A DNA stretch of 64,000 nucleotides, taken from the NCBI RefSeq assembly GCF_001431425.1, contig NZ_LDJG01000019.1:1-64000 (forward strand), given 5' to 3'. This stretch comes from Stenotrophomonas nitritireducens. Lineage in GTDB: Bacteria; Pseudomonadota; Gammaproteobacteria; Xanthomonadales; Xanthomonadaceae. Position 1 is the stretch's first letter. The number at the start of each line of letters is the position of its first letter. Shown one piece after another: positions 48,065 to 57,735 of this stretch. Position numbers and translations under genes: made by a program. Under the pieces are notes generated by a model that saw nothing but the letters and a program-made list of their open reading frames with translations, made no database searches and was not told the origin of the DNA.

Positions 48065-49036
48065 ATGGGTAGCAGTGCCGCTTTTCTCGCGCTGGTGGTG
48101 CTCGTGGCCGGCGCCATCGTCCTGTTCAAGACGGTGCGCATGGTGCCGCAGGGCTATGAATGGACGGTGGAGCGCTTCGGCCGCTACACCCACACCATGT
48201 CGCCCGGCCTGCACTTCCTGATCCCGGTGGTCTACGGCGTCGGCCGCAAGGTCAACATGATGGAGCAGGTGCTGGACGTGCCCAGCCAGGATGTCATCAC
48301 CAAGGACAACGCGGTGGTGCGCGTGGACGGGGTGGTGTTCTTCCAGGTGCTGGACGCGGCCAAGGCCGCCTACGAGGTCGCCAACCTGGAGGTGGCGATG
48401 ATCGCGCTGGTGCAGACCAACATCCGCACCGTGATCGGCTCGATGGACCTGGACGAATCGCTGAGCCAGCGCGAGACCATCAACGCGCAGTTGCTGAGCG
48501 TGGTCGACCACGCGACCAATCCGTGGGGGATCAAGGTCAACCGCATCGAGATCCGCGACATCCAGCCGCCGCGCGACCTGGTCGATTCGATGGCGCGGCA
48601 GATGAAGGCCGAGCGCGAGAAGCGCGCGCAGATCCTCGAGGCCGAGGGCTCGCGCCAGTCGGAAATCCTGCGTGCCGAAGGCGAGAAGCAGGCCGCGGTG
48701 CTGGAAGCGGAGGGCCGCAAGGAAGCCGCGTTCCGCGACGCCGAGGCGCGCGAGCGCCTGGCCGAGGCCGAGGCCAAGGCGACGGCCATGGTGTCCGAGG
48801 CCATCGCCCAGGGCGACGTGCAGGCGATCAACTACTTCGTCGCGCAGAAGTACGTGGAAGCCTTCCGCGAACTTGCAAGCTCGCCGAACCAGAAACTGGT
48901 GCTGATGCCGATGGAAGCCAGCGGCGTGATCGGCTCCATCGCCGGCGTCGCCGAACTGGCCCGGGAGGCGTTCGCCAAGCAGGAAGAGCGCAGGGCAGCG
49001 CCGTCGCGCGGCAACCCGCCGCCACTGGGGCGCTGA
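48065..49036 (+). CDS. qmcA: SPFH/band-7 membrane protein QmcA
   Basis: 323 residues. An N-terminal membrane anchor (AAFLALVVLVAGAIVLFKTV) precedes the band-7 domain (VPQGYEWTVERFGRYTHTMS, FLIPVVYGVGRKVNMMEQVL, DNAVVRVDGVVFFQVLDAAK), followed by a Glu/Ala-rich coiled coil (KAEREKRAQILEAEGSRQSE onward). Stomatin-like proteins form ring oligomers and control membrane proteases such as FtsH. Paired with the NfeD gene 3 bp downstream, as in most bacteria. TATACT at 48020-48025 may be its -10 element. Confidence 0.95.
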   Translation: MGSSAAFLALVVLVAGAIVLFKTVRMVPQGYEWTVERFGRYTHTMSPGLHFLIPVVYGVGRKVNMMEQVLDVPSQDVITKDNAVVRVDGVVFFQVLDAAKAAYEVANLEVAMIALVQTNIRTVIGSMDLDESLSQRETINAQLLSVVDHATNPWGIKVNRIEIRDIQPPRDLVDSMARQMKAEREKRAQILEAEGSRQSEILRAEGEKQAAVLEAEGRKEAAFRDAEARERLAEAEAKATAMVSEAIAQGDVQAINYFVAQKYVEAFRELASSPNQKLVLMPMEASGVIGSIAGVAELAREAFAKQEERRAAPSRGNPPPLGR

Positions 49037-49039
49037 GCC

Positions 49040-49471
49040 ATGCGCTGGGAGGTGGTGGCCTGGGCGGCGCTGGCGGTGATCCTGTTCGCCGCCGAGGCGA
49101 TGGCGCCGGGCGCGTTCATGCTGTGGATGGGCTTCGCCGCGAGCGCGGTGTTCCTGGTGGTATGGGCGTACGACGGGCTGGCCGTGCTGATGCAGGTGGT
49201 GCTGTTCGTGGCGCTCAGCTTCGTCTCGATCCAGATCTACCGCACCTGGTTCCGCAGGCGCGCGCGGCCCAGCGACCAGCCCTTGCTCAACCGCCGCGCC
49301 GAGCAGCTGATCGGGCGCGTGGTGGTGCTGGACCAGGCCATCGCCAACGGCGCCGGCCGGGCCAAGATCGACGATGCGTTCTGGGTGGTGGCCGGCCCGG
49401 ACCTGCCTGCCGGCAGCCACGTGCGGGTAGTGGCGGTGGACGGGATGACGCTGAAAGTGCAGGAAGCCTGA
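49040..49471 (+). CDS. NfeD-like protein (YbbK type)
   Basis: 143 residues: three membrane segments (VAWAALAVILFAAEAMAPGA, FMLWMGFAASAVFLVVWAY, VLMQVVLFVALSFVSIQIY) and a C-terminal OB-fold (AEQLIGRVVVLDQAIANGAG...VRVVAVDGMTLKVQEA). This is the short NfeD form without the serine-protease part, the normal partner of QmcA-type stomatins. Confidence 0.93.
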   Translation: MRWEVVAWAALAVILFAAEAMAPGAFMLWMGFAASAVFLVVWAYDGLAVLMQVVLFVALSFVSIQIYRTWFRRRARPSDQPLLNRRAEQLIGRVVVLDQAIANGAGRAKIDDAFWVVAGPDLPAGSHVRVVAVDGMTLKVQEA

Positions 49472-49761
49472 AAGACCGCTCGCGGCCCCGCCGCGCTCGT
49501 CCTGCGCCCCGCCCGCCGCACCCGGCAGAGACGTGCGGCGGGCGAGCGGTTCCGTGCATGCGCGCAGTGCCGGTGCGGAAGCGGCCCCGGGGATGGGCGA
49601 GGATGCTTCGCCGCTCCTGTCCGCTGCGCTTGCCCGGCTCCATTGCGGGCGGCAGGCCATCGCGCTCGATCTTCTATGGCCCGCAGTGCAGGCGGCGCAC
49701 CGCCATGGGCTTTGCCTGCGGCCATCTGGGATAATGGCGCCTTTCCTCGCATGGAACGGCC
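49472..49761 (+). promoter_or_regulatory. Region upstream of gcvT
   Basis: 290 bp without gene. A good -10 (GGGATAATGG around 49728-49737) lies about 25 bp before the gcvT ATG; the matching -35 is poor. The tandem aptamers of a glycine riboswitch were looked for and not found. Confidence 0.45.
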
Positions 49762-50868
49762 ATGACCCTGAAAACCCTGCTCAACGAAACCCACCGCTCG
49801 CTCGGCGCCAAGATGGTCGACTTCGGCGGTTGGGACATGCCGATCCACTATGGTTCGCAGATCGACGAACACCACCTGGTGCGGCGCGCCGCCGGCATGT
49901 TTGATGTCAGCCACATGACCGTGGTCGACCTGAAGGGTGCGCGCACCCGCGAGTTCCTGCGCCAGCTGCTGGCCAACTCGATCGACAAGCTCAAGGTCAC
50001 CGGCAAGGCACTGTACTCGTGCATGCTCAATGCCGAGGGCGGGGTCATCGACGACCTGATCGTCTACTTCCTGGGCGACGACTTCTTCCGCATGGTGGTC
50101 AACGCCTCCACCCGCGAGAAGGACCTGGCCTGGATCGGCCAGCATGCCGCTGCCTTCGGCGTGGAGATCGTCGAGCGCGAAGACCTGGCCATCGTCGCCG
50201 TGCAGGGTCCGCAGGCGCGCGCGCTGGTCGCCGGCCTGGTTGCCGAGGCCGACCGCGCGGCGCTGGACAAGCTCGGCCGCTTCGCCGCGCTGGAGGTCAC
50301 TTCGGCCGACGGCGTGCCGCTGTTCGTCGCGCGCACCGGCTACACCGGCGAGGATGGTTATGAAGTGCTGCTGCCGCAGACGGCGGTGGTCGCGTTCTGG
50401 AACGCGCTGCTGGCCGCGGGCGTGAAGCCGGCCGGCCTCGGCGCGCGCGACACGCTGCGCCTGGAAGCGGGCATGAACCTCTACGGCCAGGACATGGACG
50501 AAACCGTCAGCCCGTTCGAAGCGGCGTTGGGCTGGACCGTCAGCCTGGACGAGGGCCGGGACTTCATCGGCCGCGGCGTGCTGGAGGCGCAGAAGGCCGC
50601 CGGCGACGCGCGGCAGATGATCGGCCTGGTGATGGACGAGAAGGGCGTGCTGCGCCACGGGCAGAAAGTGCTCACCGCCAACGGCGAGGGCGAGATCCTG
50701 TCCGGCACGTTCTCGCCGACGCTGGGCAAGGCCATCGCCTTTGCCCGCGTGCCGGCCGGCGCGCCCGGCGACGTGCGCGTGGACATCCGCGGCAAGGAGG
50801 TGCCGGTACGCATGGTGAAGTTCCCGTTCGTGCGCGACGGCCAGCCGCAGGCCGGCATCAACGCCTGA
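49762..50868 (+). CDS. gcvT: Glycine cleavage system T protein (aminomethyltransferase)
   Basis: 368 residues. Tetrahydrofolate-dependent step of the glycine cleavage complex: it takes the aminomethyl group from lipoyl-GcvH, releasing ammonia. Seen: [36 protein letters not shown], the [16 protein letters not shown] motif, [20 protein letters not shown] with the catalytic-site Asp region, and the C-terminal [14 protein letters not shown] [17 protein letters not shown]. gcvH follows 88 bp later; gcvP is not in the window. Confidence 0.97.
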   Translation: MTLKTLLNETHRSLGAKMVDFGGWDMPIHYGSQIDEHHLVRRAAGMFDVSHMTVVDLKGARTREFLRQLLANSIDKLKVTGKALYSCMLNAEGGVIDDLIVYFLGDDFFRMVVNASTREKDLAWIGQHAAAFGVEIVEREDLAIVAVQGPQARALVAGLVAEADRAALDKLGRFAALEVTSADGVPLFVARTGYTGEDGYEVLLPQTAVVAFWNALLAAGVKPAGLGARDTLRLEAGMNLYGQDMDETVSPFEAALGWTVSLDEGRDFIGRGVLEAQKAAGDARQMIGLVMDEKGVLRHGQKVLTANGEGEILSGTFSPTLGKAIAFARVPAGAPGDVRVDIRGKEVPVRMVKFPFVRDGQPQAGINA

Positions 50869-50956
50869 TCGCCATCCCGGCCGCGCGGGGCATCGTCCCG
50901 CGCGGTCCGTTAAACTAAGCGTCCATCCCGTCCACCGTTTCTTCCGGAGCAGTTCC

Positions 50957-51352
50957 ATGAGCGAGATCCCTGGCGACCTCAAATTCCTCAAATCCCACGA
51001 ATGGGCCCGCGTCGAAGGCAATGGCCGCGCCACCGTCGGCATTTCCGACCACGCGCAGGGCCTGCTCGGCGACCTGGTCTACGTCGAACTGCCCGGCGTG
51101 GGCGACACGGTGCAGGCCGGCAACGCCGCCGCCGTGGTCGAGTCGGTCAAGGCCGCCTCTGACGTCTACAGCCCGATCTCGGGCACCGTGGTCGAAGTCA
51201 ACGAAGCCCTGGCCGACAAGCCGGAGACCATCAACGAAGACGCCTACGGCGATGGCTGGCTGTTCGTCGTGGAGATGTCCGAGCCGGAGCAGGTGAACGA
51301 ACTGCTCGGTCCGGACGACTACGCCGAGCTGCTGGAAAACGACGACCACTGA
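50957..51352 (+). CDS. gcvH: Glycine cleavage system H protein
   Basis: 131 residues, standard. The lipoylation site is K65 in [17 protein letters not shown]; other marks are [37 protein letters not shown] and [16 protein letters not shown]. It carries the aminomethyl intermediate between GcvP, GcvT and the lipoamide dehydrogenase. A terminator lies 23 bp after the stop. Confidence 0.97.
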   Translation: MSEIPGDLKFLKSHEWARVEGNGRATVGISDHAQGLLGDLVYVELPGVGDTVQAGNAAAVVESVKAASDVYSPISGTVVEVNEALADKPETINEDAYGDGWLFVVEMSEPEQVNELLGPDDYAELLENDDH

Positions 51353-51375
51353 CCGGGTCGCATCGGACGAACAGG

Positions 51376-51404
51376 ACGGCCGCCCAGTGCGGCCGTTTCT
51401 TTTT
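51376..51404 (+). terminator. Rho-independent terminator after gcvH
   Basis: Stem ACGGCCGC / GCGGCCGT with a 5-base loop followed by TTCTTTTTC. Confidence 0.9.
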
Positions 51405-52246
51405 CCGGCGTCCGGATCGTTCGCATCGTGTCGCCGCTCTGTCGCCATGGCGGTGTCCCCGGTATCGCCGATGGCGATCGTCGGCATGACGGCGCAGATC
51501 CATCGGTCGGTTCAAGGGTCGTCGTTGTCGAAGGACGCTGGCCGCGCATGGCGGTCGAGCGGGGCGGCGAAGCGGCACCGGGATGTCCTCGTCGCGATGA
51601 GCGGGAAGGCGGCAACGGCTCGCAAGGGCGCGAAGTGTTTGCGCAAAACGTTACTCGCGGTGCGCGAAAGTGCGATCGCGGCGGATGGAATGCAGGGTCC
51701 GGCGGCATTTTTTTTTCACGCGCCGGGAGCGGCGTGCCAACGTGCGCCGCGCGCGCGATGCGGCGTGGAGCGCGCGCGCGCCGCGAACGAATAGTGCTTT
51801 TTTTACGATGTTTTTCGCGTGCACCGCGAACGCATGCGCGGTACGCGCGGCATCATCCGAGGATGCGGACGCGGCGAAGACGGGTGTTGCCGGCGCCGTC
51901 GACGTGAAGCTTTCTGGAAAAAGTTGCGCGCGGGTAGTTGACAGTAAAAAAAAGCGTGATTAGGTTTCGCCCAGCAGACCTTTGCTGCGGAAGCGAGTGA
52001 GCCGGATCAACATTCAGATGCGAAGCACAACCTGGACGTCCGCCACGCGCACAGATGGTGGAGCAGGAGCCGCTTCCTTCCGCGAAGCACCCCCGAACAA
52101 GACATGGCACCCGTGGCGGGAAACGCTGCGGGTGTTTCTGTATCCGTCACGATGCGGTTGACGCATCGTCGGTCCTCCGCGATACACCGCGGATTTGCTT
52201 CAACTGGGCATTTCAATTCCATAGATCACTGACGAGGAGCCATCCA
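51405..52246 (+). promoter_or_regulatory. 840-bp gap with two promoters and long leader of the H1-like gene
   Basis: No gene is convincing here. P1: TTGACA (51938-51943), 17-bp spacer, TAGGTT (51961-51966). P2: TTGACG (52158-52163), 17-bp spacer, GATACA (52181-52186). P1 would give a leader of about 270 bases and P2 about 55. The stretch 51640-51960 has homopolymer runs (T9 near 51710, T7 near 51797, A8 near 51946) and CGCG-rich dyads, unlike its neighbours. Confidence 0.6.
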
Positions 52247-52726
52247 ATGGCCACGAAGAAAGCTGCGAAGAAACCGGCCGCCAAGAAGGCGGTGAAGAAG
52301 GTCGCCAAGAAAGCTGCTGCCAAGAAGGCAGTGAAGAAGGTCGCGAAGAAGGCCACCGCGAAGAAGGCGGTGAAGAAGGTCGCCAAGAAGGCCACCGCGA
52401 AGAAGGCAGTGAAGAAGGTCGCCAAGAAGGCCACTGCCAAGAAGGCAGTGAAGAAGGCGGCGAAGAAGGTTGCCAAGAAGACCACCGCGAAGAAGGCGGT
52501 GAAGAAGGTCGCCAAGAAGGCCACCGCCAAGAAGGCGGTGAAGAAGGTCGCCAAGAAGGCCGTTGCCAAGAAGGCCACCGCGAAGAAGGCGGTGAAGAAG
52601 GTCGCGAAGAAGGCTGCTGCCAAGAAGCCGGCCGCCAAGAAGGTTGCTGCCAAGAAGAAGCCGGCTGCCCGCAAGAAGAAGGCGGCCCCGGTCGCGCTTC
52701 CGGCGACCCCGGCGCCGCTGATCTGA
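52247..52726 (+). CDS. Histone H1-like Lys/Ala-rich protein
   Basis: 159 residues, almost only Lys, Ala, Val, Thr and Pro. The ATG at 52247 has GAGGAG eight bases upstream. The body repeats a 13-residue unit [13 protein letters not shown] (39 bp in DNA) about eight times with small changes (AAA, TTA, AVA variants), resembling the C-terminal tail of eukaryotic histone H1 and bacterial AlgP/HctB/Hc1-type proteins. The C-terminus [17 protein letters not shown] is uncharged. It should bind DNA non-specifically and compact the nucleoid. There is no globular domain. The repeat structure makes length change by recombination likely. Confidence 0.92.
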   Translation: MATKKAAKKPAAKKAVKKVAKKAAAKKAVKKVAKKATAKKAVKKVAKKATAKKAVKKVAKKATAKKAVKKAAKKVAKKTTAKKAVKKVAKKATAKKAVKKVAKKAVAKKATAKKAVKKVAKKAAAKKPAAKKVAAKKKPAARKKKAAPVALPATPAPLI

Positions 52727-52748
52727 TCCAGCGCTGAGCTGTACCTGG

Positions 52749-52788
52749 AACTCCTTCCCCGACTGCCCAGCGGGGAGGGAGTTTTTTT
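52749..52788 (+). terminator. Terminator of the H1-like gene
   Basis: AACTCCTTCCCCG pairs with CGGGGAGGGAGTT (one or two mismatched/bulged bases) and is followed by TTTTTT. 22 bp after the stop. Confidence 0.88.
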
Positions 52789-53101
52789 ATGCGCGCCTGC
52801 CACCGCCGCTCCGACCAGCGCGGGCGGACGCTGGGCCGTTGACGGTGTGGCCGCTGGATGGAACGACGCGAGGCTCGCCGGGTCGGTGGGAAGGTGCGAC
52901 TGCAGGACGCCGTGCGAGAGGTCCGGCGACGAAGGTCGCGGTGTCGGGATGCAGCGCCATCTTTTTGATCCACCCCCTCTGCGGCGGATGGAAGAGCACG
53001 GCCGGGATCACGCCGGCACGTGCGCGGGCATGCGTTCGATTGCACGGCGCCGCGCATGGAGCGCGGCGGGACGGCCGTTTCAGGGCGGAGTGGGCCGCAT
53101 G
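52789..53101. other. Gap, nothing recognised
   Basis: About 310 bp between the H1-like terminator and the terminator of the convergent serine-hydrolase gene. Frames on both strands are Arg/Gly-rich and without motif; no repeat or promoter stands out. Confidence 0.5.
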
Positions 53102-53124
53102 AAAAAGGCGGCCGAAGCCGCCTT
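53102..53124 (-). terminator. Terminator of the serine-hydrolase gene
   Basis: Stem AAGGCGGC / GCCGCCTT with TTCG tetraloop on the minus strand, followed by TTTTTC. Confidence 0.85.
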
Positions 53125-53149
53125 GCCGTAAGGAATGCCGCAGCCCGGG

Positions 53150-54562
53150 TCAGCGCGGGGAGGCGGTGGCGCGGCCGGAGGCAACGCCCTTCTTGCCGCG
53201 TGGCGCGCTGGCCGGCGCATCCTCGGCCATCAGGTTGTCGCTGCCGAAGTCGGTGTCCACATCCAGCCAACGCTGCGTGGGCAGGCCGATGGCGCGATCC
53301 AGGATCGTGGGCATCAGGCCGCTGGGTAGCGTGCTCTCGCCGTTCCACAACACGGCGATGCCGAGATCGCGCTCGGGCAGCAGGGCGACCAGGCCGCGGT
53401 AGCCCTGCACCGCGCCGGCATGGAACACCACGGTGTGGCCGGCGTAGTCGAACACGCGCCAGCCCAGCGCATAGCCGGCCGAATCCAGCCGCTCGCGGCG
53501 CCAGCCGGAACGCATCTCGCCGGGCGTGTTGACCAGCGGCGCGTGCAGCGTGGCCAGCAACGGCGCCGGCAGCACATCGGGACGGTGCCCGGTGTGGGCC
53601 AGCAGCCACTGCGCCATGTCGCTGGCGCTGGCATTGACGCCGGCGGCCGGGGCGACGCGGTAGTAGGTGGGCTTGGGTGACAGCGACACCCAGCCGTTGC
53701 GGCTGCGCACGTGCGGATGTGCCCAGCGCGGGCTGGCCTGGATGCCGGCCAGGCCGAGGCTGGCGTCGTTCATGCCCAGCGGCTTGAAGATGCGGCGTTC
53801 GACCGCCTGCTCGTAGAAGCTGCCGGAGGCGGCGTAGACCACGTCGCCGATCAGGCTGAAGGCGACGTTCTGGTACGCATAGCAGTCGCCCGGCTCGCAC
53901 TTGAGCGGCGCGCTGGCGAGTTTGCGGGTCAGCGTGTAGTAGTCGGTGTTGGCTTCGATGTCGCGGTCGTAGGCGTTGTACGGCAGGCCGACGCGATGGC
54001 TCAGCACGTCGGCCACGGTGAGCCGGCTGGTCGCTTCGGGCGTGGCCAGCTGGAAGCCCGGCATGTAGTCGGTGACCTTGCTGTCCCAGCGCAGGGTGCC
54101 GTCGTTGACCAGCAGGCCGGCCATGGTGCCGGCGAACGCCTTGGACAGCGAGGCGAGGCGGAACACGGTATGCGCATCGACCGGCTGCGGGTTGCCGATG
54201 TCGGTGACGCCGAAGCCGCGTGCGGACAGGATGCGGCCGTTCTGCACGATCGCCATGGCGATGCCGGGCACGCGGTTGCCGTAGGTGAGCTGCTCGGCCA
54301 TCGATTCGATGGCGGCGACATTGAAGCCGTCGGGCAGGGCCTGCACCTGGTCCGGGCGCAGCGCCGCCCGGTAGGGCATCGGCTGCGTCGGCGACTGCAT
54401 CGGCGCGTTTTCCAGGTTCACCGGCAACTGCGGCGCCGATTCCGGCAGCGGCTGCGGGGTGGATGGGGTCTGGGCGGTGGACGACAGTGCGAAGGGCATC
54501 AACACACCGAGCAATCCCGATGCCACCGGACGGAAATGCCGGCGTCTGCTGTTGTCTTTCAT
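53150..54562 (-). CDS. Serine hydrolase, class-C beta-lactamase/penicillin-binding-like
   Basis: 470 residues, N-terminal signal (FRPVASGLLGVLMPFALSS, cleavage near TAQ). The nucleophile motif is S138-L-S-K141 in FRLASLSKAFAG, and the second motif is YQN in DCYAYQNVAFSLIG (YxN). A late HAG in VVFHAGAVQGYRG takes the place of the KTG box. This is the beta-lactamase-related (Pfam Beta-lactamase) family, which includes esterases, D-aminopeptidases and PBP4*-like enzymes; true AmpC has KTG, so antibiotic hydrolysis should not be assumed. Periplasmic. Single gene with its own terminator. Confidence 0.9.
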   Translation of the reverse strand: MKDNSRRRHFRPVASGLLGVLMPFALSSTAQTPSTPQPLPESAPQLPVNLENAPMQSPTQPMPYRAALRPDQVQALPDGFNVAAIESMAEQLTYGNRVPGIAMAIVQNGRILSARGFGVTDIGNPQPVDAHTVFRLASLSKAFAGTMAGLLVNDGTLRWDSKVTDYMPGFQLATPEATSRLTVADVLSHRVGLPYNAYDRDIEANTDYYTLTRKLASAPLKCEPGDCYAYQNVAFSLIGDVVYAASGSFYEQAVERRIFKPLGMNDASLGLAGIQASPRWAHPHVRSRNGWVSLSPKPTYYRVAPAAGVNASASDMAQWLLAHTGHRPDVLPAPLLATLHAPLVNTPGEMRSGWRRERLDSAGYALGWRVFDYAGHTVVFHAGAVQGYRGLVALLPERDLGIAVLWNGESTLPSGLMPTILDRAIGLPTQRWLDVDTDFGSDNLMAEDAPASAPRGKKGVASGRATASPR

Positions 54563-54683
54563 CGTGATCGATGCCTGCTAGCTAAGGCTGTCGGCGATTC
54601 TAGCGCCGCTCTTTGCGATTGCACAAACGGCGAGAAAATGAATGGGCATCGCTTTGATATTCCTGGTTTTTCCGTCGGGACTC

Positions 54684-56291
54684 TCATCGTGGCCGCGGCG
54701 GAGCGTCCTGGCCGAGGATCAGCGCGGCCGCGCGCTCGGCCAGCATGATCGTGGGCGCGTTGGTGTTGCCGCTGACCAGCGTGGGCATCGCCGAGGCATC
54801 GATCACGCGCAGGCCTTCGACGCCGCGCAGCCGCAGTTGCGGGTCCAGCACCGCCGCATCGTCGCTGCCCATGCGGCAGGTCCCGGCCGGGTGGTAGATG
54901 GTCTCGGCCTTGGCGCGGACGAACGCTTCCAGTCCGGCGTCGTCCAGGTCTTCGCGCCCGGGGAAGATCGGTGCGCGCCGCCAGCGGTCGAAGGCCGGCT
55001 GGCGCAGGAGATCGCGGCTCAGGCGCGCCGCTTCGACCATCATCTTCAGGTCGAAGCCTTCGCTGTCGCCCAGGTAGTTGGCGTGGATGCCTGGCGGCAT
55101 CGCAGGATCGGGGCCGGCCAGGGCGATGCGGCCGCGGCTGCGTGGATGCAGGTAGCAGGCATGCAGGGTGTAGCCGTCGCCGGGCAGGCGACGGCGGCCA
55201 TGGTCGTCGAGCATCGCCGGCACGAAATGGAACTGGATGTCGGCGCGCTCGTCGGGCGCGAAGCGCGAGCGTGCGAAGCCGCCGGCCTCGGCGACATTGC
55301 TGCAGCCGGCACCGCGCCGGCCGCGCAGGAACCAGTCCAGGCCGATCTTCAATTCGCTGGCGCGGTCGTAGCTGACGCCGGGCACGGTGCGGTACAGCGT
55401 GCAGATGTCCAGGTGGTCCTGCAGGTTGGCGCCGACCTGGGGCTGGTCGAGCTGCACCGTGATCCCGTGCGCGCGCAGCGCGTCGGCCGGGCCTATGCCG
55501 GAGAGCATCAGCAGTTGCGGCGAATTGATCGCGCCGGCGCTGAGCAGTACCTCGCGCCGCGCATGCACGCGCTGTTGCTGTCCGCCGCGGCGCAGGACGA
55601 TGCCATGCGCGCGGCCGGCGTCGATCAGGATGCGTTCGACCAGCGCGCCGGTCAGCACCTGCAGGTTGCGGCGTTGCCGTACCGGCGCCAGGTAGGCCGT
55701 GGCCGACGAACAGCGCGCGCCATCCCTCTGCGTGACCTGGTAGAGGCCGACGCCAAGCTGCTGGTCGCCGTTGAAATCGTGATTGTGCGCATGCCCGGCC
55801 TGCACGCCGGCTTCGATGAAGGCGTGGCTGAGCGGGTTGACGTGACGCAGGTCGGAAACGTGCAGCGGGCCGGCATCGCCGTGCAGCGCATCGCCGCCAC
55901 GGCCGTTGCACTCGCTGTGGAGGAACCAGGGCAGGACGCCTGTCCAGTCCCAGCCGGTGGCGCCGGCAGCGGCCCAGCGGTCGTAGTCGCCGGGCACGCC
56001 GCGCACATAGCACATGGCGTTGATCGAACTGGAGCCGCCCAGCACCTTGCCGCGCGGCCACCAGAGCCGCCGGCCCTGCAGCTGGGGTTCCGGGGCGGTG
56101 TCGTAGCTCCAGTTCAAGCGGCGGTTGTTGACCAGCCGCGCCAGCCCTGCGGGCATGTGGATGAACGGGTGGCGGTCGCGCGGGCCGGCTTCGACCAGCA
56201 GCACCTGCAGCTGCGGATCGGCGCTGAGCCGGTTGGCCAGCACGCAGCCGGCCGAGCCGGCGCCGACGATGATGTAATCGAACTCCCGCAT
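54684..56291 (-). CDS. GMC-family FAD oxidoreductase (choline dehydrogenase-like)
   Basis: 535 residues from ATG 56291 with GGGGGAG upstream. FAD site: YIIVGAGSAGCVLANRLSAD and VLLVEAGPRD; then RGKVLGGSSSINAMCYVRG (GMC signature 1) and GAINSPQLLMLSGIGPA (signature 2). The catalytic His lies in IYHPAGTCRMG and the Asn in VSGNTNAPTIMLAERAA. Such enzymes oxidise primary alcohols, medium-chain alcohols or choline to aldehydes; no betaine-aldehyde dehydrogenase is adjacent, so choline is not assured. Cytoplasmic. Divergent from the MFS carrier. Confidence 0.93.
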   Translation of the reverse strand: MREFDYIIVGAGSAGCVLANRLSADPQLQVLLVEAGPRDRHPFIHMPAGLARLVNNRRLNWSYDTAPEPQLQGRRLWWPRGKVLGGSSSINAMCYVRGVPGDYDRWAAAGATGWDWTGVLPWFLHSECNGRGGDALHGDAGPLHVSDLRHVNPLSHAFIEAGVQAGHAHNHDFNGDQQLGVGLYQVTQRDGARCSSATAYLAPVRQRRNLQVLTGALVERILIDAGRAHGIVLRRGGQQQRVHARREVLLSAGAINSPQLLMLSGIGPADALRAHGITVQLDQPQVGANLQDHLDICTLYRTVPGVSYDRASELKIGLDWFLRGRRGAGCSNVAEAGGFARSRFAPDERADIQFHFVPAMLDDHGRRRLPGDGYTLHACYLHPRSRGRIALAGPDPAMPPGIHANYLGDSEGFDLKMMVEAARLSRDLLRQPAFDRWRRAPIFPGREDLDDAGLEAFVRAKAETIYHPAGTCRMGSDDAAVLDPQLRLRGVEGLRVIDASAMPTLVSGNTNAPTIMLAERAAALILGQDAPPRPR

Positions 56292-56403
56292 CGCGCTCCC
56301 CCGTGGACGTGCGGCCAGCATAGCCGGCGCAGGCATGGCCGCACTGGCGATGTTGCAGTGCATCGGATACCTTGCGCGCTTCGTTGCGACGGATAACAGG
56401 CCG

Positions 56404-57705
56404 ATGCGGTCCGGTCAGGACAGGGTACATACGGGGGAGGGGCTGGCGGTCGCGCTGTCCTTCGCCTATTTCTTCTGCGTGCTGGCCGCGTACTACGTGA
56501 TCCGCCCCTTGCGCGAGCAGTTGGCGGCGGCCGTGGGCTCGACCCAGCTGCCCTGGTTCTACGGCGCGACCTTCGTCGGCACCCTGCTGCTGTCGCCCTT
56601 GTTCGGCGCGCTGGTCACCCGCTGGCCGCGACGGGTGGTCATGCCGGTGGTCTATGTGTTCTTCATCGCCTGCCTGGTCGGCTTCGTGCCGTTGTTCGCA
56701 TGGCCGGATCTTCTGGCGCCGAAGACGCTGGGCGTGATGTTCTTCGTCTGGGTCAGCGTGTTCAACCTGTTCGTGGTGTCGGTGTTCTGGAGCTTCATGT
56801 CCGACATATGGGACAGCGAGCAGTCGCGGCGCCTGTTCCCGGTCATCGCGGTGGCCGGCACGGTGGGCGCGATCACCGGCCCGGTGCTGACCCGTTCGCT
56901 GGTCGGCGTGATCGGCGTGGCGCCACTGCTGCTGGTATCGGCGGCGCTGCTGTGCCTGGCGCTGGGCTGCGTGGTCGCGCTCGGGCGCTGGGCGCGGCAG
57001 CATGGCGCACGCCGGAATGAGCCCGGCAACGAAGCGGCGGTCGGTGGTGGCATGTTCGACGGCCTGAAGCAGGTGTTCGCCGACCCGTTCATCCGCAACA
57101 TGTCGATCCTGCTGTTGCTGGCCGACGGCATCGGCACCGTGAACTACGCACTGGTGACCGACTATTCCGGCGCCACGTTCGCCGACGCGGTGGCGCGCAC
57201 GCGCTTCGCCGCCAACATCGACCTGGCCGGCAACGCGCTGACCGCGATCACCCAGCTCACCCTGACCCGCTGGCTGCTGCCGAGGAAGGGACCGGGCATC
57301 GTCATCATGATCTGGGCGCTGGTCAGCGTCTGTGCGCTGGCGCTGGTGCTGTTCGCCCGCGATCCGCATGCGCCCCTGCTTCTGGGCATGCCGGCCGTGG
57401 CGATCGCGCTGATCGTCAGCCGCGGCCTGGCCTATGGCATGGCCGAACCGGCGCGGCACAGCCTGTACACGCGCGTGCCGCGCAACGTGCGCTACAAGGG
57501 CCAGAACGCGGTGGATACCGCGGTGTGGCGGTTCGGCGACATGTCCATCGCGTTGGGCATGAACTGGCTGCGCCTGCTCGGCATGGGGGCAGCTGGTTTC
57601 GCCGGCGTCAGCGCGACCGCGGCGGTGGTCGCCGCCGGCATCGGCTGGCGCCTGTCGCGCCGTCCCGAAGGCGTGTCGGCGCAGGAGGCGCGACCTTCGG
57701 CCTGA
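56404..57705 (+). CDS. MFS-type transporter, NTP/NDP-translocase-like
   Basis: 433 residues from ATG 56404; an in-frame ATG at 56335 is possible. About 12 membrane segments, with YFFCVLAAYYVIRPLREQLA at the start, SFMSDIWDSEQSRRLFPVIA and RYKGQNAVDTAVWRFGDM near the end. These last two stretches recall the Tlc/NTT nucleotide carriers and a related MFS group widely present in Xanthomonads. Cargo cannot be told from the sequence; a nucleotide carrier in a free-living cell would be odd, so I keep the general MFS call. Confidence 0.85.
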   Translation: MRSGQDRVHTGEGLAVALSFAYFFCVLAAYYVIRPLREQLAAAVGSTQLPWFYGATFVGTLLLSPLFGALVTRWPRRVVMPVVYVFFIACLVGFVPLFAWPDLLAPKTLGVMFFVWVSVFNLFVVSVFWSFMSDIWDSEQSRRLFPVIAVAGTVGAITGPVLTRSLVGVIGVAPLLLVSAALLCLALGCVVALGRWARQHGARRNEPGNEAAVGGGMFDGLKQVFADPFIRNMSILLLLADGIGTVNYALVTDYSGATFADAVARTRFAANIDLAGNALTAITQLTLTRWLLPRKGPGIVIMIWALVSVCALALVLFARDPHAPLLLGMPAVAIALIVSRGLAYGMAEPARHSLYTRVPRNVRYKGQNAVDTAVWRFGDMSIALGMNWLRLLGMGAAGFAGVSATAAVVAAGIGWRLSRRPEGVSAQEARPSA

Positions 57706-57735
57706 TGCTGGAGCCTGGCGGGCGTCGAGGGATGC

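Noticed and set aside
49472..49761. Glycine riboswitch before gcvT
   Set aside because: The conserved tandem aptamer elements were not found; only a -10-like element is visible.
53150..54562. AmpC beta-lactamase resistance gene
   Set aside because: SxxK and YxN are present but the KTG box is replaced by HAG, which fits the broader esterase/peptidase branch.
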